A program made the translations under genes and the position numbers. A DNA stretch of 27,347 nucleotides, taken from NCBI GenBank assembly GCA_903854805.1, contig CAINXK010000431.1:1-27347 (forward strand), read 5' to 3'. The notes beneath the pieces were generated by a model that was not told where the DNA came from, searched no databases, and saw nothing but the letters and a program-made list of their open reading frames with translations. Source of the DNA: an uncultured Anaerolineae bacterium (GTDB taxonomy: Bacteria > Chloroflexota > Anaerolineae > Anaerolineales > Villigracilaceae). Position 1 is the stretch's first letter, and every line of letters starts with the position of its first letter. Positions 1 to 6,983 of the stretch are shown here, in pieces.

Positions 1-438
1 AGCCGCAATCCCACGCCAGACGCGATCAATCACACCACCACGCGTGATCCGGCTGAACTTATCTGGATCCAAGGTATCCAGGCTGATGTTCACGCGCGTC
101 AGCCCGGCATCGGCCAGGGGCTGCGCAAGCTTCTCCAACAGCATGGCATTCGTCGTCAGGCTCACTTCCTGAATACCAGGAATGCAGGCCAGGCGCGCGA
201 CAATTTCAACGATATCTGCCCGGACAAGCGGCTCGCCGCCCGTTAGACGCACGCGTGTCAACCCGACCTGGGCCATGCTGGTTGTAACACGGACAATTTC
301 TTCGGCGGTAAGTTGATCTTCTTTTGCCTGCCAATGAACCCCTTCGCCCGGCAAACAATAAACGCAGCGCAGGTTGCAGCGATCGGTAACCGAGATGCGC
401 AGGTAGTTGATGGTACGTCCGAATGTGTCAGTCAGCAT
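1..438 (-). CDS. moaA: GTP 3',8-cyclase MoaA, N-terminal part (runs off left edge)
   Basis: This is the first 146 codons of a radical SAM enzyme that rearranges GTP in the first step of molybdopterin synthesis in the cytoplasm. The protein opens MLTDTFGRTINYLRISVTDR and carries the cluster-binding motif CNLRCVYC (C-x3-C-x2-C) near residue 23, then LTGGEPLVR, the SAM-contacting GGEP motif, and SLDTLDPDKF, all typical of MoaA. The C-terminal half with the second Fe-S cluster and GTP site lies outside the window. The start is the ATG at 438; its ribosome site is weak (GGGAAAA). It is the last visible gene of the fmdE-moaD-tauE-moaA unit, with a 66-base gap after the transporter gene, and so is probably controlled by the riboswitch at 2183-2336. 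Confidence 0.95.
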   Translation of the reverse strand, partial: MLTDTFGRTINYLRISVTDRCNLRCVYCLPGEGVHWQAKEDQLTAEEIVRVTTSMAQVGLTRVRLTGGEPLVRADIVEIVARLACIPGIQEVSLTTNAMLLEKLAQPLADAGLTRVNISLDTLDPDKFSRITRGGVIDRVWRGIAA

Positions 439-504
439 AGGTTTTTTCCCAGGATTAAGTCGCTCTTAAAGTTTTCACTGCCGCGTACGCATATCCCGCG
501 CAGG

Positions 505-1245
505 TTATCTCCAAAAAGTGAGCCAGAAGTTCGAGACAGCAAAAGACATGGCCACACCAAGCACACGCCGGAGATTCAGGTTACTGAAACGCTGTGCCCC
601 ATACCAGCTGCCTGCAAGCGCACTCAAGACACCTAATGGCACTAACGACAGGCTGAATGTATTCAAGATCAAGGTTGAGCCCAGCAGCCGTCCAAACAGT
701 CCGCTAATCGAATTCAGGACGATAAAAGCCGCGGCAACCGTAGCTGCCTGCTTCGAGTTTCCCCAGCCCGCATAGAGAATAATGGGCGAAAGAAAAATCC
801 CACCACCAATGCCAACCATCCCGGAAAGCAAGCCAATAACCAGGCCAATCGTGATCCCGTACCAGAATGGCACCGGATTATGAGAGCCAATCTCATCCTG
901 CTTTTTACTGAAAAACAAAAGGCGGATGGCTACGAAAGTCAGCACGGCATATAAAACGATCAAATACACCTGGTCACTGAGTTTAAAGAAACCGCCTATA
1001 AAAGCCGCGGGTACCGATGTGCTGATAAAGGGCAGCAGCAGATCTCGACGCATGTGGCCGGCTCGAAAATATGTAATGAAGGATGTACCGGCAACCATCA
1101 CATTCAAGATCAGCGCAGTGCTGGCCATGACCTGTGGCTCAACGCCAAATAGACTCATGACCGCCAAATATCCGGTTGCGCCCCCAAACCCCACGCTAGA
1201 GTAGAAAAAAGCAATTAAAGGGATGACCAAATATAAGGACATCAT
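505..1245 (-). CDS. TauE/SafE-family membrane transporter
   Basis: A 246-residue integral membrane protein with about eight hydrophobic segments and the two-fold repeat pattern of the TauE/SafE family (SVGFGGATGYLAV near residue 17 and GMVGIGGGIFLSP near 145 are the equivalent glycine-rich repeats). Family members export sulfite, sulfoacetate or other small anions, so the substrate cannot be read from sequence. The gene sits between moaD and moaA, and its ribosome site GGAGGG is formed by the last codons of moaD, so translation is probably coupled. The context suggests movement of an oxyanion or sulfur compound linked to molybdenum cofactor work or to the product of the reductase, but this is inference. 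The start is the first of two adjacent ATG codons. Confidence 0.85.
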   Translation of the reverse strand: MMSLYLVIPLIAFFYSSVGFGGATGYLAVMSLFGVEPQVMASTALILNVMVAGTSFITYFRAGHMRRDLLLPFISTSVPAAFIGGFFKLSDQVYLIVLYAVLTFVAIRLLFFSKKQDEIGSHNPVPFWYGITIGLVIGLLSGMVGIGGGIFLSPIILYAGWGNSKQAATVAAAFIVLNSISGLFGRLLGSTLILNTFSLSLVPLGVLSALAGSWYGAQRFSNLNLRRVLGVAMSFAVSNFWLTFWR

Positions 1246-1251
1246 GCTTGT

Positions 1252-1500
1252 CTACCCTCCACTGACCGGTGGAAAGAGCGCGATCTCATCGTTGGCTGCG
1301 ATGACCTGTTCCGAAAAAGAAAATTCCTTATTGACTGCCACAAGGACCGATTTCAAAGACGATTCCAACTCAGGTTTTTGAATACTGATTTCGACAAGCA
1401 AATCCTTCACAGTAGGCAGATCATCCTTGAGCTCAATCACTAGCTGATCAGTTTGTGCCATGGCTTTTAGCGTCGCAAAGAGCTTGACAGTTAATTTCAT
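1252..1500 (-). CDS. moaD: MoaD/ThiS-type sulfur carrier
   Basis: An 82-residue ubiquitin-like protein beginning MKLTVKLFATLKAMAQTD and ending FPPVSGG. The C-terminal Gly-Gly is the hallmark of MoaD, which is thiocarboxylated there and delivers sulfur to molybdopterin synthase (with MoaE, not seen here). An open frame continues upstream, but the start at 1500 is preferred: it makes an ATGA overlap with the stop of the FmdE-like gene, and the protein then aligns with MoaD from its first beta strand. The same spot holds the coding for GG and the ribosome site of the next gene. Because it travels with fmdE and moaA, a role in the molybdenum or tungsten cofactor is much more likely than thiamine synthesis. 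Confidence 0.88.
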   Translation of the reverse strand: MKLTVKLFATLKAMAQTDQLVIELKDDLPTVKDLLVEISIQKPELESSLKSVLVAVNKEFSFSEQVIAANDEIALFPPVSGG

Positions 1501-2117
1501 GCCGCAGCAACCTGTTCGACGGTGTACTGGACCAGGGCGCTTTTGGCGGCAGTGTAGTAGCCACCATGTGCGCAGGTCACACACAGTGTCAAACCATTCT
1601 CATGAATTTCGCGCTCATTCATGATTTCTTCACCACACACATCACACTCCAGGCGCTGCCCAGGGCGCGAAACAATTTGCTCGATGGAAACGTTCAAGAT
1701 CACTGCCTGGGCTGTAAACATGACATCCTCGGGCATCACCTGGTAAGCCTGCATTTGGGCAAAGTAATGACGGCTTTCTCCAGGCACAAATGCGTAAGTA
1801 CGTTCACGAATATCCAGGGTCGGCGCAACCCGCACAGCCTGGCCGGTTTTTGTATCCACGAAAGTTGCGGCGGTTTTACCGTAATCCTCAATCCTGAGCG
1901 TACGATGCCCAACCGTACAACCTGTGGCTGCAATGATACCGTCCACAAAACAACCATCCGTCTCGGAAATGATCAGCAGGCGCTTACTGCCGCGATTCGG
2001 CTCGAGCTGAAGCTGGCGGATACCCATCAGGCCAAGGCGAACACCCAGTATCTGGCGCGGACAAAGATGATTATGATGGCGTGAAGAATCCTCGAGAAAT
2101 TGCTGCAAATCTTCCAT
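1497..2117 (-). CDS. FmdE-family protein with C-terminal zinc ribbon
   Basis: A 206-residue protein of the FmdE family, named for a subunit of formylmethanofuran dehydrogenase and often found in bacteria beside molybdenum or tungsten cofactor genes. Visible hallmarks are RHHNHLCPRQILGVRLG near residue 13, ETDGCFVDGIIAATGCTVG near 52 and IEDYGKTAATF. The C-terminus holds a treble-clef or zinc-ribbon motif with CDVC near residue 159 and CVTC near 178. A biochemical activity is not established for bacterial members; cofactor or metal handling is the usual inference. The ATG at 2117 is preceded by AAGGAG, directly after the U-tract of the terminator at 2129-2166. It is the first gene of the riboswitch-controlled unit and overlaps moaD by ATGA. 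Confidence 0.87.
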   Translation of the reverse strand: MEDLQQFLEDSSRHHNHLCPRQILGVRLGLMGIRQLQLEPNRGSKRLLIISETDGCFVDGIIAATGCTVGHRTLRIEDYGKTAATFVDTKTGQAVRVAPTLDIRERTYAFVPGESRHYFAQMQAYQVMPEDVMFTAQAVILNVSIEQIVSRPGQRLECDVCGEEIMNEREIHENGLTLCVTCAHGGYYTAAKSALVQYTVEQVAAA

Positions 2118-2128
2118 CGTGGCTCCTT

Positions 2129-2166
2129 AAAAAACAGATGCTGGCTCACGGATAGGAGGCAGCATC
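2129..2166 (-). terminator. Intrinsic terminator, riboswitch expression platform
   Basis: On the minus strand GATGCTG (2166-2160) pairs exactly with CAGCATC (2143-2137). An inner CTC/GAG pairing across a C-C mismatch leaves an 8-base loop, and TGTTTTTT follows. The run ends just before the AAGGAG of the FmdE-like gene, so the hairpin acts on transcription and does not mask the ribosome site. A competing hairpin (ATCAGG with CTTGAT, about 2163-2178) would take bases from its left arm, giving a plausible anti-terminator. Confidence 0.7.
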
Positions 2167-2182
2167 AAGAAGACCTGATAGC

Positions 2183-2336
2183 AGCTCCTTTCCAAGTTCA
2201 TCCCATGGCAAACAGGATGTCGGGAGGCTTTCCTGTTTCCAGAAAAACCCTTGCCATGCTCCTGATCACTTCATGTGATCTTGGAGTGGCTGCTCATTCT
2301 GCCCTGGCATATTGCTTTAGGAAGAATGAATCGGAG
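2183..2336 (-). promoter_or_regulatory. Probable molybdenum cofactor (Moco) riboswitch
   Basis: The leader of the fmdE-moaD-tauE-moaA unit is long and highly structured on the minus strand. Helices seen by eye: TCATTCT/AGAATGA (2329-2323 with 2300-2294); CTCC plus GATCAC with GTGATC plus GGAG (2286-2259); CATGGCAA/TTGCCATG (2258-2251 with 2211-2204), which encloses GGG/CCC and a hairpin TTTTCTG-GAAA-CAGGAAA (2246-2229) with a GNRA loop. That hairpin is followed by AAAGCCTCCCG, which I remember as resembling the conserved core of the Moco RNA motif. CTCC at 2335-2332 and GGAG at 2187-2184 can close the outer helix. Known Moco RNAs control cofactor synthesis and fmdE genes, matching the position. 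A covariance-model search could not be run, so the class is inferred from motif and context. Confidence 0.62.
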
Positions 2337-2384
2337 TTTTGTTATTTGGAATGGATCCCACTTCGTGAAATTCATTCTAACCAT

Positions 2385-2413
2385 ATCATAACCAATTTTT
2401 CCGTTCCTGACAT
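2385..2413 (-). promoter_or_regulatory. Candidate sigma-70-type promoter for the fmdE-moa unit
   Basis: On the minus strand ATGTCA (2413-2408) and TATGAT (2390-2385) are separated by 17 bases, matching the consensus at 4/6 and 5/6. Transcription would start near 2378, just before an imperfect hairpin (2377-2347) and the riboswitch, giving a leader of about 260 bases. Seen by eye only. Confidence 0.4.
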
Positions 2414-2431
2414 CATGATTCTGGGTACTAT

Positions 2432-2459
2432 TTCGCCTCATCCTAGTGGGTGAGGCGAA
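2432..2459. terminator. Strong stem-loop after tatB, possible terminator
   Basis: A 12-bp stem with one G-T pair (TTCGCCTCATCC with GGGTGAGGCGAA) encloses the 4-base loop TAGT. It lies about 65 bases after the stop of the last tat gene and before the promoter of the fmdE-moa unit. Neither strand shows a clear run of U after it, so it may end transcription poorly or act as an mRNA 3' end protector. Confidence 0.45.
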
Positions 2460-2525
2460 TAGAAACGGACAGTTGCCTGGTTGAACAACATTGTAGAAAC
2501 TGCTTCATCCGGTCAGTAACCGAAA

Positions 2526-2741
2526 TTACTTCAATAAGTCCTTTTTGATCTTGTCCAAGTCATCCAGGATATCCAGCTCGGCTTTAAGTTCACCAGATAG
2601 TGAAGAAATATAGGCTTTTGTGTTGCGCACAAATTTGCCAATCTCCCGTGCCGAGCGTACCAGCCGCTCGGGACCTAGCACTATACCTGCCAACAACAAG
2701 ATGACGAGCAGCTCGTTTTCACCTATGCCAAAAATATTCAT
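2526..2741 (-). CDS. tatB: Twin-arginine translocase TatB-like subunit
   Basis: A 71-residue protein beginning MNIFGIGENELLVILLLAG, with one N-terminal membrane segment, then LGPERL and an amphipathic helix and a charged tail ending DLDKIKKDLLK. The LGPxRL hinge and longer charged tail are more TatB-like than TatA-like, and the polar glutamate in the membrane segment (GENEL) is typical of the family. Its partners are TatA and TatC in the inner membrane, moving folded proteins with RR signals. The ATG at 2741 lies one base after the tatC stop and is preceded by GAGG inside tatC. An upstream in-frame extension of 12 codons is rejected because it would overlap tatC and spoil the membrane start. 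Confidence 0.85.
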   Translation of the reverse strand: MNIFGIGENELLVILLLAGIVLGPERLVRSAREIGKFVRNTKAYISSLSGELKAELDILDDLDKIKKDLLK

Positions 2742-2742
2742 A

Positions 2743-3537
2743 TCAGCCTCGATTAACCATTGCGGCCAAAATAACACTGATCACATACAGTCCCGCTAAT
2801 GGCGCCATGACCAACCCCATATTGATTGGATCGACCGTGGGGGTGACAGCCGCAGCTACAATGGCCATAATCACCACCGCATAACGCCAACCACTGGCCA
2901 GCTGTTTTGCCGTTATGAACTTAAGCTTGGCCATAAACAGGATGACCAGCGGCATTTCAAAACAGATCCCAATCCAGAACATCAGGTTTGTGATGAAGTT
3001 AAAATAATTTTCCGGTCGAACCTGTGTGGTAATGCCTAGAAAGCCAGCCAGAAAAGGCACTGCAGTCGGTAGCATCACAAACCAGGTAAATGCCACACCC
3101 GCAGCAAACAGAATGGCCGCAAAAGGCACCATGATCAGCAACCAGATCTTCTCACTACGTTTTAGACCTGGCAAGATAAAAGCCACGATCTGGTATACGA
3201 TTACTGGCATTGCCAGAACAAAACCACCCAGAAGTGAAACCTTCATGAAGATGGCAATATTCTCAGTCAATTCAATCGAGACCAGTTTCGCGATCCCTCC
3301 GACTGGTTGAGCCAGGTATTCAATCAACTGCTCAGAAAAGGCAAAGCTGATCCCGGTTGTGATCATCAAGGCAAAAAATGCTTTAAAGATCCTCACCCGG
3401 AATTCATTAAGATGCTGCAGGAGCGGCACTGAGCTTTCCATCTGCACACTTGCCTTGCGGTGAGCGCGGCCAAAGGCTTGCAGAAAGCGTCCCCACCTGC
3501 TTTTACGTTTTTCGGGGTTGGTCACATTTTTTTTCAC
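2743..3537 (-). CDS. tatC: Twin-arginine translocase TatC
   Basis: TatC, the receptor for RR signal peptides, with six membrane segments. Recognisable family features are PLLQHLNEFRVRI at the start of the core, ICFEMPLVILF with the conserved glutamate, and AAVTPTVDPINM near the last helices. The full frame starts with GTG at 3537 (264 residues) and gives a basic 32-residue extension rich in Lys and Arg; no good ribosome site precedes it. A second start, ATG at 3441, gives 232 residues and matches where most TatC proteins begin, also with a weak ribosome site. Both remain possible. It follows tatA by 9 bases when the GTG is used and precedes tatB by one base. Confidence 0.93.
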   Translation of the reverse strand: MKKNVTNPEKRKSRWGRFLQAFGRAHRKASVQMESSVPLLQHLNEFRVRIFKAFFALMITTGISFAFSEQLIEYLAQPVGGIAKLVSIELTENIAIFMKVSLLGGFVLAMPVIVYQIVAFILPGLKRSEKIWLLIMVPFAAILFAAGVAFTWFVMLPTAVPFLAGFLGITTQVRPENYFNFITNLMFWIGICFEMPLVILFMAKLKFITAKQLASGWRYAVVIMAIVAAAVTPTVDPINMGLVMAPLAGLYVISVILAAMVNRG

Positions 3538-3546
3538 AATGAAAGC

Positions 3547-3720
3547 TTACCCTTTATTTTCCTTCGAGTCTTCTTTTTCATGATCCCCCTTGAATGCATT
3601 TTGAAAATCATGCACGCCCTTGCCCAACTCGCCTGCAATCTTGCTAATGCGTCCTACGCCGAAGAGCAGGATGATGATTACGAGCACAATGATTAGCTCC
3701 GTGGTGCCAAATCCAAACAT
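3547..3720 (-). CDS. tatA: Twin-arginine translocase TatA
   Basis: A 57-residue protein, MFGFGTTELIIVLVIIILLF followed by GVGRISKIAGELGKGVHDFQ and an acidic/basic tail. This is the classic TatA layout: a short N-terminal membrane helix, the FG hinge, an amphipathic helix and a hydrophilic end. TatA forms the pore-like oligomer for export of folded proteins. The ATG at 3720 has GGAG 8 bases upstream. Its place directly after the radical SAM gene and before tatC makes a dedicated tat set, very likely serving the RR-signal DmsA-like subunit encoded upstream. Confidence 0.93.
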   Translation of the reverse strand: MFGFGTTELIIVLVIIILLFGVGRISKIAGELGKGVHDFQNAFKGDHEKEDSKENKG

Positions 3721-3772
3721 GTTTTATTCTCCTTATCCTGCTCGATCTGCATTGCAAATCGCACGGATTACA

Positions 3773-5098
3773 TCAAATGTCTTTTGAAAAACGGAAAGTC
3801 TGTGGCGTCGTTACATCCACTTTCAATTCGCGAATTACCTGTTCGTTTTCGCGCATTTCGATCACATTACTGGATATGCCGATTTCAACATCCAACTTTT
3901 TCAGACTGCTAACCTGGGTGACATGGAATTCCAGGTAATTATTTTGACTATTCACAACATAATCACGATAGTCCGCTTTGTCAAAGATTTTTTGAACAGC
4001 CCGAATATCATCACCAAATACCTTGGCGGTTTTCAGGAAATAGTCCTTCTGCGAAAAACACATCCGCTTTGGCAAATGATATCCACGATTCTGCTGGTAA
4101 ACCTGTCCGGTATGCTTGTTTTCCAACGAGCAGTAATGCACGCCAAGTTTCAACCCTGATGCCAGGGCAAAATCGATTAGATCAAGGCAAACTGTCTCGC
4201 TGCCCGCGACTGGTAATCCGCCTGCATACCAATAATCGTATAGCACACGGAATGGTCGAGCTTTAATCTTGTAGTTCTTCGCCCGAAAAGCCTCGGCATT
4301 ATTCAAAGGGAAACAGAATTCCAATAAATTTATTCCAAAAATACCCAACCGGTCAAGCTCAGTCAGCACTTGTTTCATTTCCTGCAGTGTATCAGGCAGA
4401 ACTGGCATTTCCACCATTACATTCGGAATATATTCACGGGCCAGAGCTATTTTGTCGTAGGTATGGCGATGGCCGCTGGCAAGATCATGCATGCGAATGC
4501 TGAAACGGATTTCTTTCAATCCGGCCTTCTGCAAGGCTTCAAGTGTCTCACGATCAATATGATCACCGCTGGTGTACAAACGTGTATGTGCCGCTGGAAA
4601 TAACTCACGCGTATGTTCGAAAAATTCAAAGGTCTCTGTTTTATATAGAAGAGGCTCGCCACCGGTTAATGCCACATGCCGCGTCTGTTGGGTGGATGCC
4701 CGCAAAGCATCCAATTCCGCAATTGTGTCACGAGTATGTTGGTAGTGGTGCTCGTAGTCCTCTTGGTTTGGGTTAAAACAATAGAAACAATCCCGATGGC
4801 ATTTTAGAGAGATAAAAAACGTTGTACTACCAACCCCTGTCTGGCAAGCCAGGCAGGATGGTGAAAGCCGGTTGATATAAATACTCTTGCCGTCATTCCG
4901 AACGAACGGGCCATTTTCACGGAAAGCATCCATCTTTTCCGCCACTTGCTCAGTTGTGTCTTCTGTTTCCATATCAAGACCCAACTGCCCTATTTGAGTC
5001 AAAAAATCCTGGTAGATAGTGACATATTTTTCAGCGTAGCCACGCAAAACGGGGTTTTTGATTTCGGGTAAGCTAAATTCCGTAACATCCATGATCAT
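3773..5098 (-). CDS. Radical SAM protein of unknown function in reductase operon
   Basis: A 441-residue protein whose radical SAM motif CHRDCFYC lies at residues 100-107 (C100, C104, C107), with LTGGEPLLY at 144-152 as the SAM-contacting strand. A helical region of about 75 residues precedes it, and an extra pair, CLAC at 82-85, lies close before the cluster motif. Scattered later cysteines (HYCSLENKH, KRMCFSQ) could bind a second cluster, but no standard SPASM pattern is visible. The last 80 residues form a beta-rich tail. It starts with an ATGA overlap on the polyferredoxin gene and lies upstream of tatA, so it is probably made with the TorD chaperone. That suggests a role in maturing the DmsA-like enzyme or its cofactor; the reaction is unknown. 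Confidence 0.85.
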   Translation of the reverse strand: MIMDVTEFSLPEIKNPVLRGYAEKYVTIYQDFLTQIGQLGLDMETEDTTEQVAEKMDAFRENGPFVRNDGKSIYINRLSPSCLACQTGVGSTTFFISLKCHRDCFYCFNPNQEDYEHHYQHTRDTIAELDALRASTQQTRHVALTGGEPLLYKTETFEFFEHTRELFPAAHTRLYTSGDHIDRETLEALQKAGLKEIRFSIRMHDLASGHRHTYDKIALAREYIPNVMVEMPVLPDTLQEMKQVLTELDRLGIFGINLLEFCFPLNNAEAFRAKNYKIKARPFRVLYDYWYAGGLPVAGSETVCLDLIDFALASGLKLGVHYCSLENKHTGQVYQQNRGYHLPKRMCFSQKDYFLKTAKVFGDDIRAVQKIFDKADYRDYVVNSQNNYLEFHVTQVSSLKKLDVEIGISSNVIEMRENEQVIRELKVDVTTPQTFRFSKDI

Positions 5099-6297
5099 GA
5101 ACGCAACTCCTTTGCTGCTTTTACTTTTTGAGAATTAAACTCTGCTGGCAGCATGGATCCAAAAGGGTGCTTGCGGCGATACTCGCATAGTGCACACACA
5201 CGCAAACCTGATCTGGCTGCCATAATTACCTTGCATCTTTCACAGCGGATCAGTTCACCAGCATTTACCACAAGCGGTTCTTTGGCGCCAAAAATATTTC
5301 CGAAAGCCGGATCATGTTCAAGCATGATCGCCGCCGGCGCACAAACATGCAAGCACAGATCACAACCGATGCAGTTTTGCGGCGAAAAAGTAAGCTTAAA
5401 AGCTGTTTCATCCTGGTTCTTTTCAAATCGCAAAGCCTCAGTTGGACAGGCTTTGGCGCAAGCGCCACAGGCAGTGCAGTCATCAGAGATGCTCAAAGCG
5501 GCGAAATCAAATCCATCCAACTTGAGAGATGAATCCGATGAATATCCGGGCAGGTGAGATACCGCAGATATTAATCTCATCCGGTCACGCCCCGGCTGGC
5601 GTTTGGATGTCGTCACACCGTTTTCCATGGCACGGGCCATGGCCACCTGGCCCTGGCGGCCCAACATGCGAAACAGATCACGACGAGAAAGCGGCGGGTT
5701 TTTCACGTCCCAAACCGGGCGTTCAACCTGCGCATCAATTTGGCTGACGCAAACCACACTATCAACTTTATTCCATACACTCAAGAAACGATTGGCCCGT
5801 TCTGCCTGGCATTCTATTTCTCCTGCCAGCTTTCCCCACTTGCAATCACCGCAGGCATCCATGCGTAGAAACACGCGTTCCTGGCCAAGCGCAGAAAGTG
5901 TTAAATATGCACCGCTGCCCAAACCAGCGAGACACCCATGGATGCGAATTCCAATGTTTTCAGAATTTTCGCTCGTCGCTGGCCGAGGGTGAAGCCCGCA
6001 AATTAATTCAATGCCCAACCCTTCCACATGCGTGGCACAATTCAACAAAGATGAAACTTCATCATCCGCCCGAAATGCGCCCACCGGGCAGGCTGGGATG
6101 CAAGCCAGGCATGCCTGGCAAGACTCAATCACCAGGACCGGCGGCTTACCAGGAGTGATCGCATTAACCGGACACACGTCAAAACATGCTGCACAGCTTG
6201 AATGTTGATCTTGCGCATACAAGCAGTGCTTGGAATTAAAAACTACCTGTGAGCGGTCAATCGAAGCAAACCGTTCTGCAGCATCAAACAGACTCAT
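5095..6297 (-). CDS. Polyferredoxin with four 4Fe-4S motifs (NapF/MvhD-like regions)
   Basis: A 400-residue cytoplasmic-type iron-sulfur protein. Ferredoxin-like motifs are at C35/C38/C42 (with C25 nearby), C60/C63/C66/C70, C274/C277/C280/C284 and C309/C312/C315/C319. A C-terminal CERC (352-355) and CALC (368-371) could form a zinc or rubredoxin-like site. The middle, GCLAGLGSGAYLTL to ACGDCKWG (121-155), is reminiscent of MvhD-type Fe-S subunits. LSRRDLFRMLGRQ at 203-215 looks like a twin-arginine motif but is internal, so it is not an export signal. It overlaps torD and the radical SAM gene by ATGA on both sides. Likely roles are electron supply to the radical SAM protein or cluster delivery to the reductase during maturation. 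Confidence 0.85.
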   Translation of the reverse strand: MSLFDAAERFASIDRSQVVFNSKHCLYAQDQHSSCAACFDVCPVNAITPGKPPVLVIESCQACLACIPACPVGAFRADDEVSSLLNCATHVEGLGIELICGLHPRPATSENSENIGIRIHGCLAGLGSGAYLTLSALGQERVFLRMDACGDCKWGKLAGEIECQAERANRFLSVWNKVDSVVCVSQIDAQVERPVWDVKNPPLSRRDLFRMLGRQGQVAMARAMENGVTTSKRQPGRDRMRLISAVSHLPGYSSDSSLKLDGFDFAALSISDDCTACGACAKACPTEALRFEKNQDETAFKLTFSPQNCIGCDLCLHVCAPAAIMLEHDPAFGNIFGAKEPLVVNAGELIRCERCKVIMAARSGLRVCALCEYRRKHPFGSMLPAEFNSQKVKAAKELRS

Positions 6298-6983
6298 AGT
6301 GATTTTATCTCTGGGACCTGTACTCCAAAATTTCCAGCCAAAGAAATCAAACTGCCGCGAATCAGTTTTGCCAGACCGCGATAGAAATCTGTTCTGGCGT
6401 TATCTTCTACTATTTTGCACCAACCCGGCACCCATTTCAGCGGGTGTTCAGAAATAAATTGGCGTTGTGCCTGCAAAAGTTGTTCAAATCTTGTTTCATC
6501 GTTCTTTTCCAGGGCTTGCAGGCCAAGTTTGGCGAGATAGGCAAGGAAGGAAAGTTCCAAACCTACATGGTCGTCAGGTTCCTGCAGAATTTTTTCCGAT
6601 TCGACCCCAAAACGGCGACACCACTCGCGAACCTCGAGAGTTTGCTGCTGGAAGATCATGCGATCTTCGTTAAAGTAAACGGATTCCCACGGGGGGGCGA
6701 TTGGCTTTCCCACGCCTACAAATAGTCGCATGTAATCTGATTTTATATCTGTGAGTTGCTCTGGGGAAATACCCTTTTTGTATTCCTGAGCCCAGGCCTG
6801 TAAAAGCTGCAGGCCAGCTTCAAGATCCGGATCATTGCTTTCCAGGGGCGATTCAGAAAAAATATCTTCATCAATTAACGATTGAAACCAATCCAAATGC
6901 GGATCTGATCGTATTGTTGTGCTCAACACTCCCAGTAAGAGCATCTCTCCCACCAGGGTTACTTTCCAGTCAGTATTATTCAT
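6294..6983 (-). CDS. torD: TorD/DmsD-family maturation chaperone
   Basis: A 229-residue all-helical chaperone. Family signatures are YMRLFVGVGKPIAPPWESVY near residue 85, EPDDHVGLELSFLAYL near 135 and FISEHPLKWVPGWC near 170. TorD-type proteins bind the RR signal and the apo form of DMSO-reductase-family enzymes, hold them for cofactor insertion and release them to Tat. The ATG at 6983 has GGAG six bases upstream and lies inside the end of the WD40 gene (8-base overlap); a TTG four codons earlier is less likely. The stop overlaps the polyferredoxin start as ATGA. It probably serves DmsA in this cluster. Confidence 0.9.
   Translation of the reverse strand: MNNTDWKVTLVGEMLLLGVLSTTIRSDPHLDWFQSLIDEDIFSESPLESNDPDLEAGLQLLQAWAQEYKKGISPEQLTDIKSDYMRLFVGVGKPIAPPWESVYFNEDRMIFQQQTLEVREWCRRFGVESEKILQEPDDHVGLELSFLAYLAKLGLQALEKNDETRFEQLLQAQRQFISEHPLKWVPGWCKIVEDNARTDFYRGLAKLIRGSLISLAGNFGVQVPEIKSL

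Noticed and set aside
1566..2084. Plus-strand open frame of 172 codons
   Set aside because: It is the antisense shadow of the FmdE-like gene, whose conserved motifs fix the true strand.
2100..2453. Plus-strand open frame of 117 codons upstream of the FmdE-like gene
   Set aside because: It covers the riboswitch, terminator and promoter on the other strand and has no recognisable protein features.
5640..5700. Internal SRRDLFR motif in the polyferredoxin as a Tat signal
   Set aside because: It is about 200 residues into the protein with no following hydrophobic stretch, so it cannot be an N-terminal export signal.
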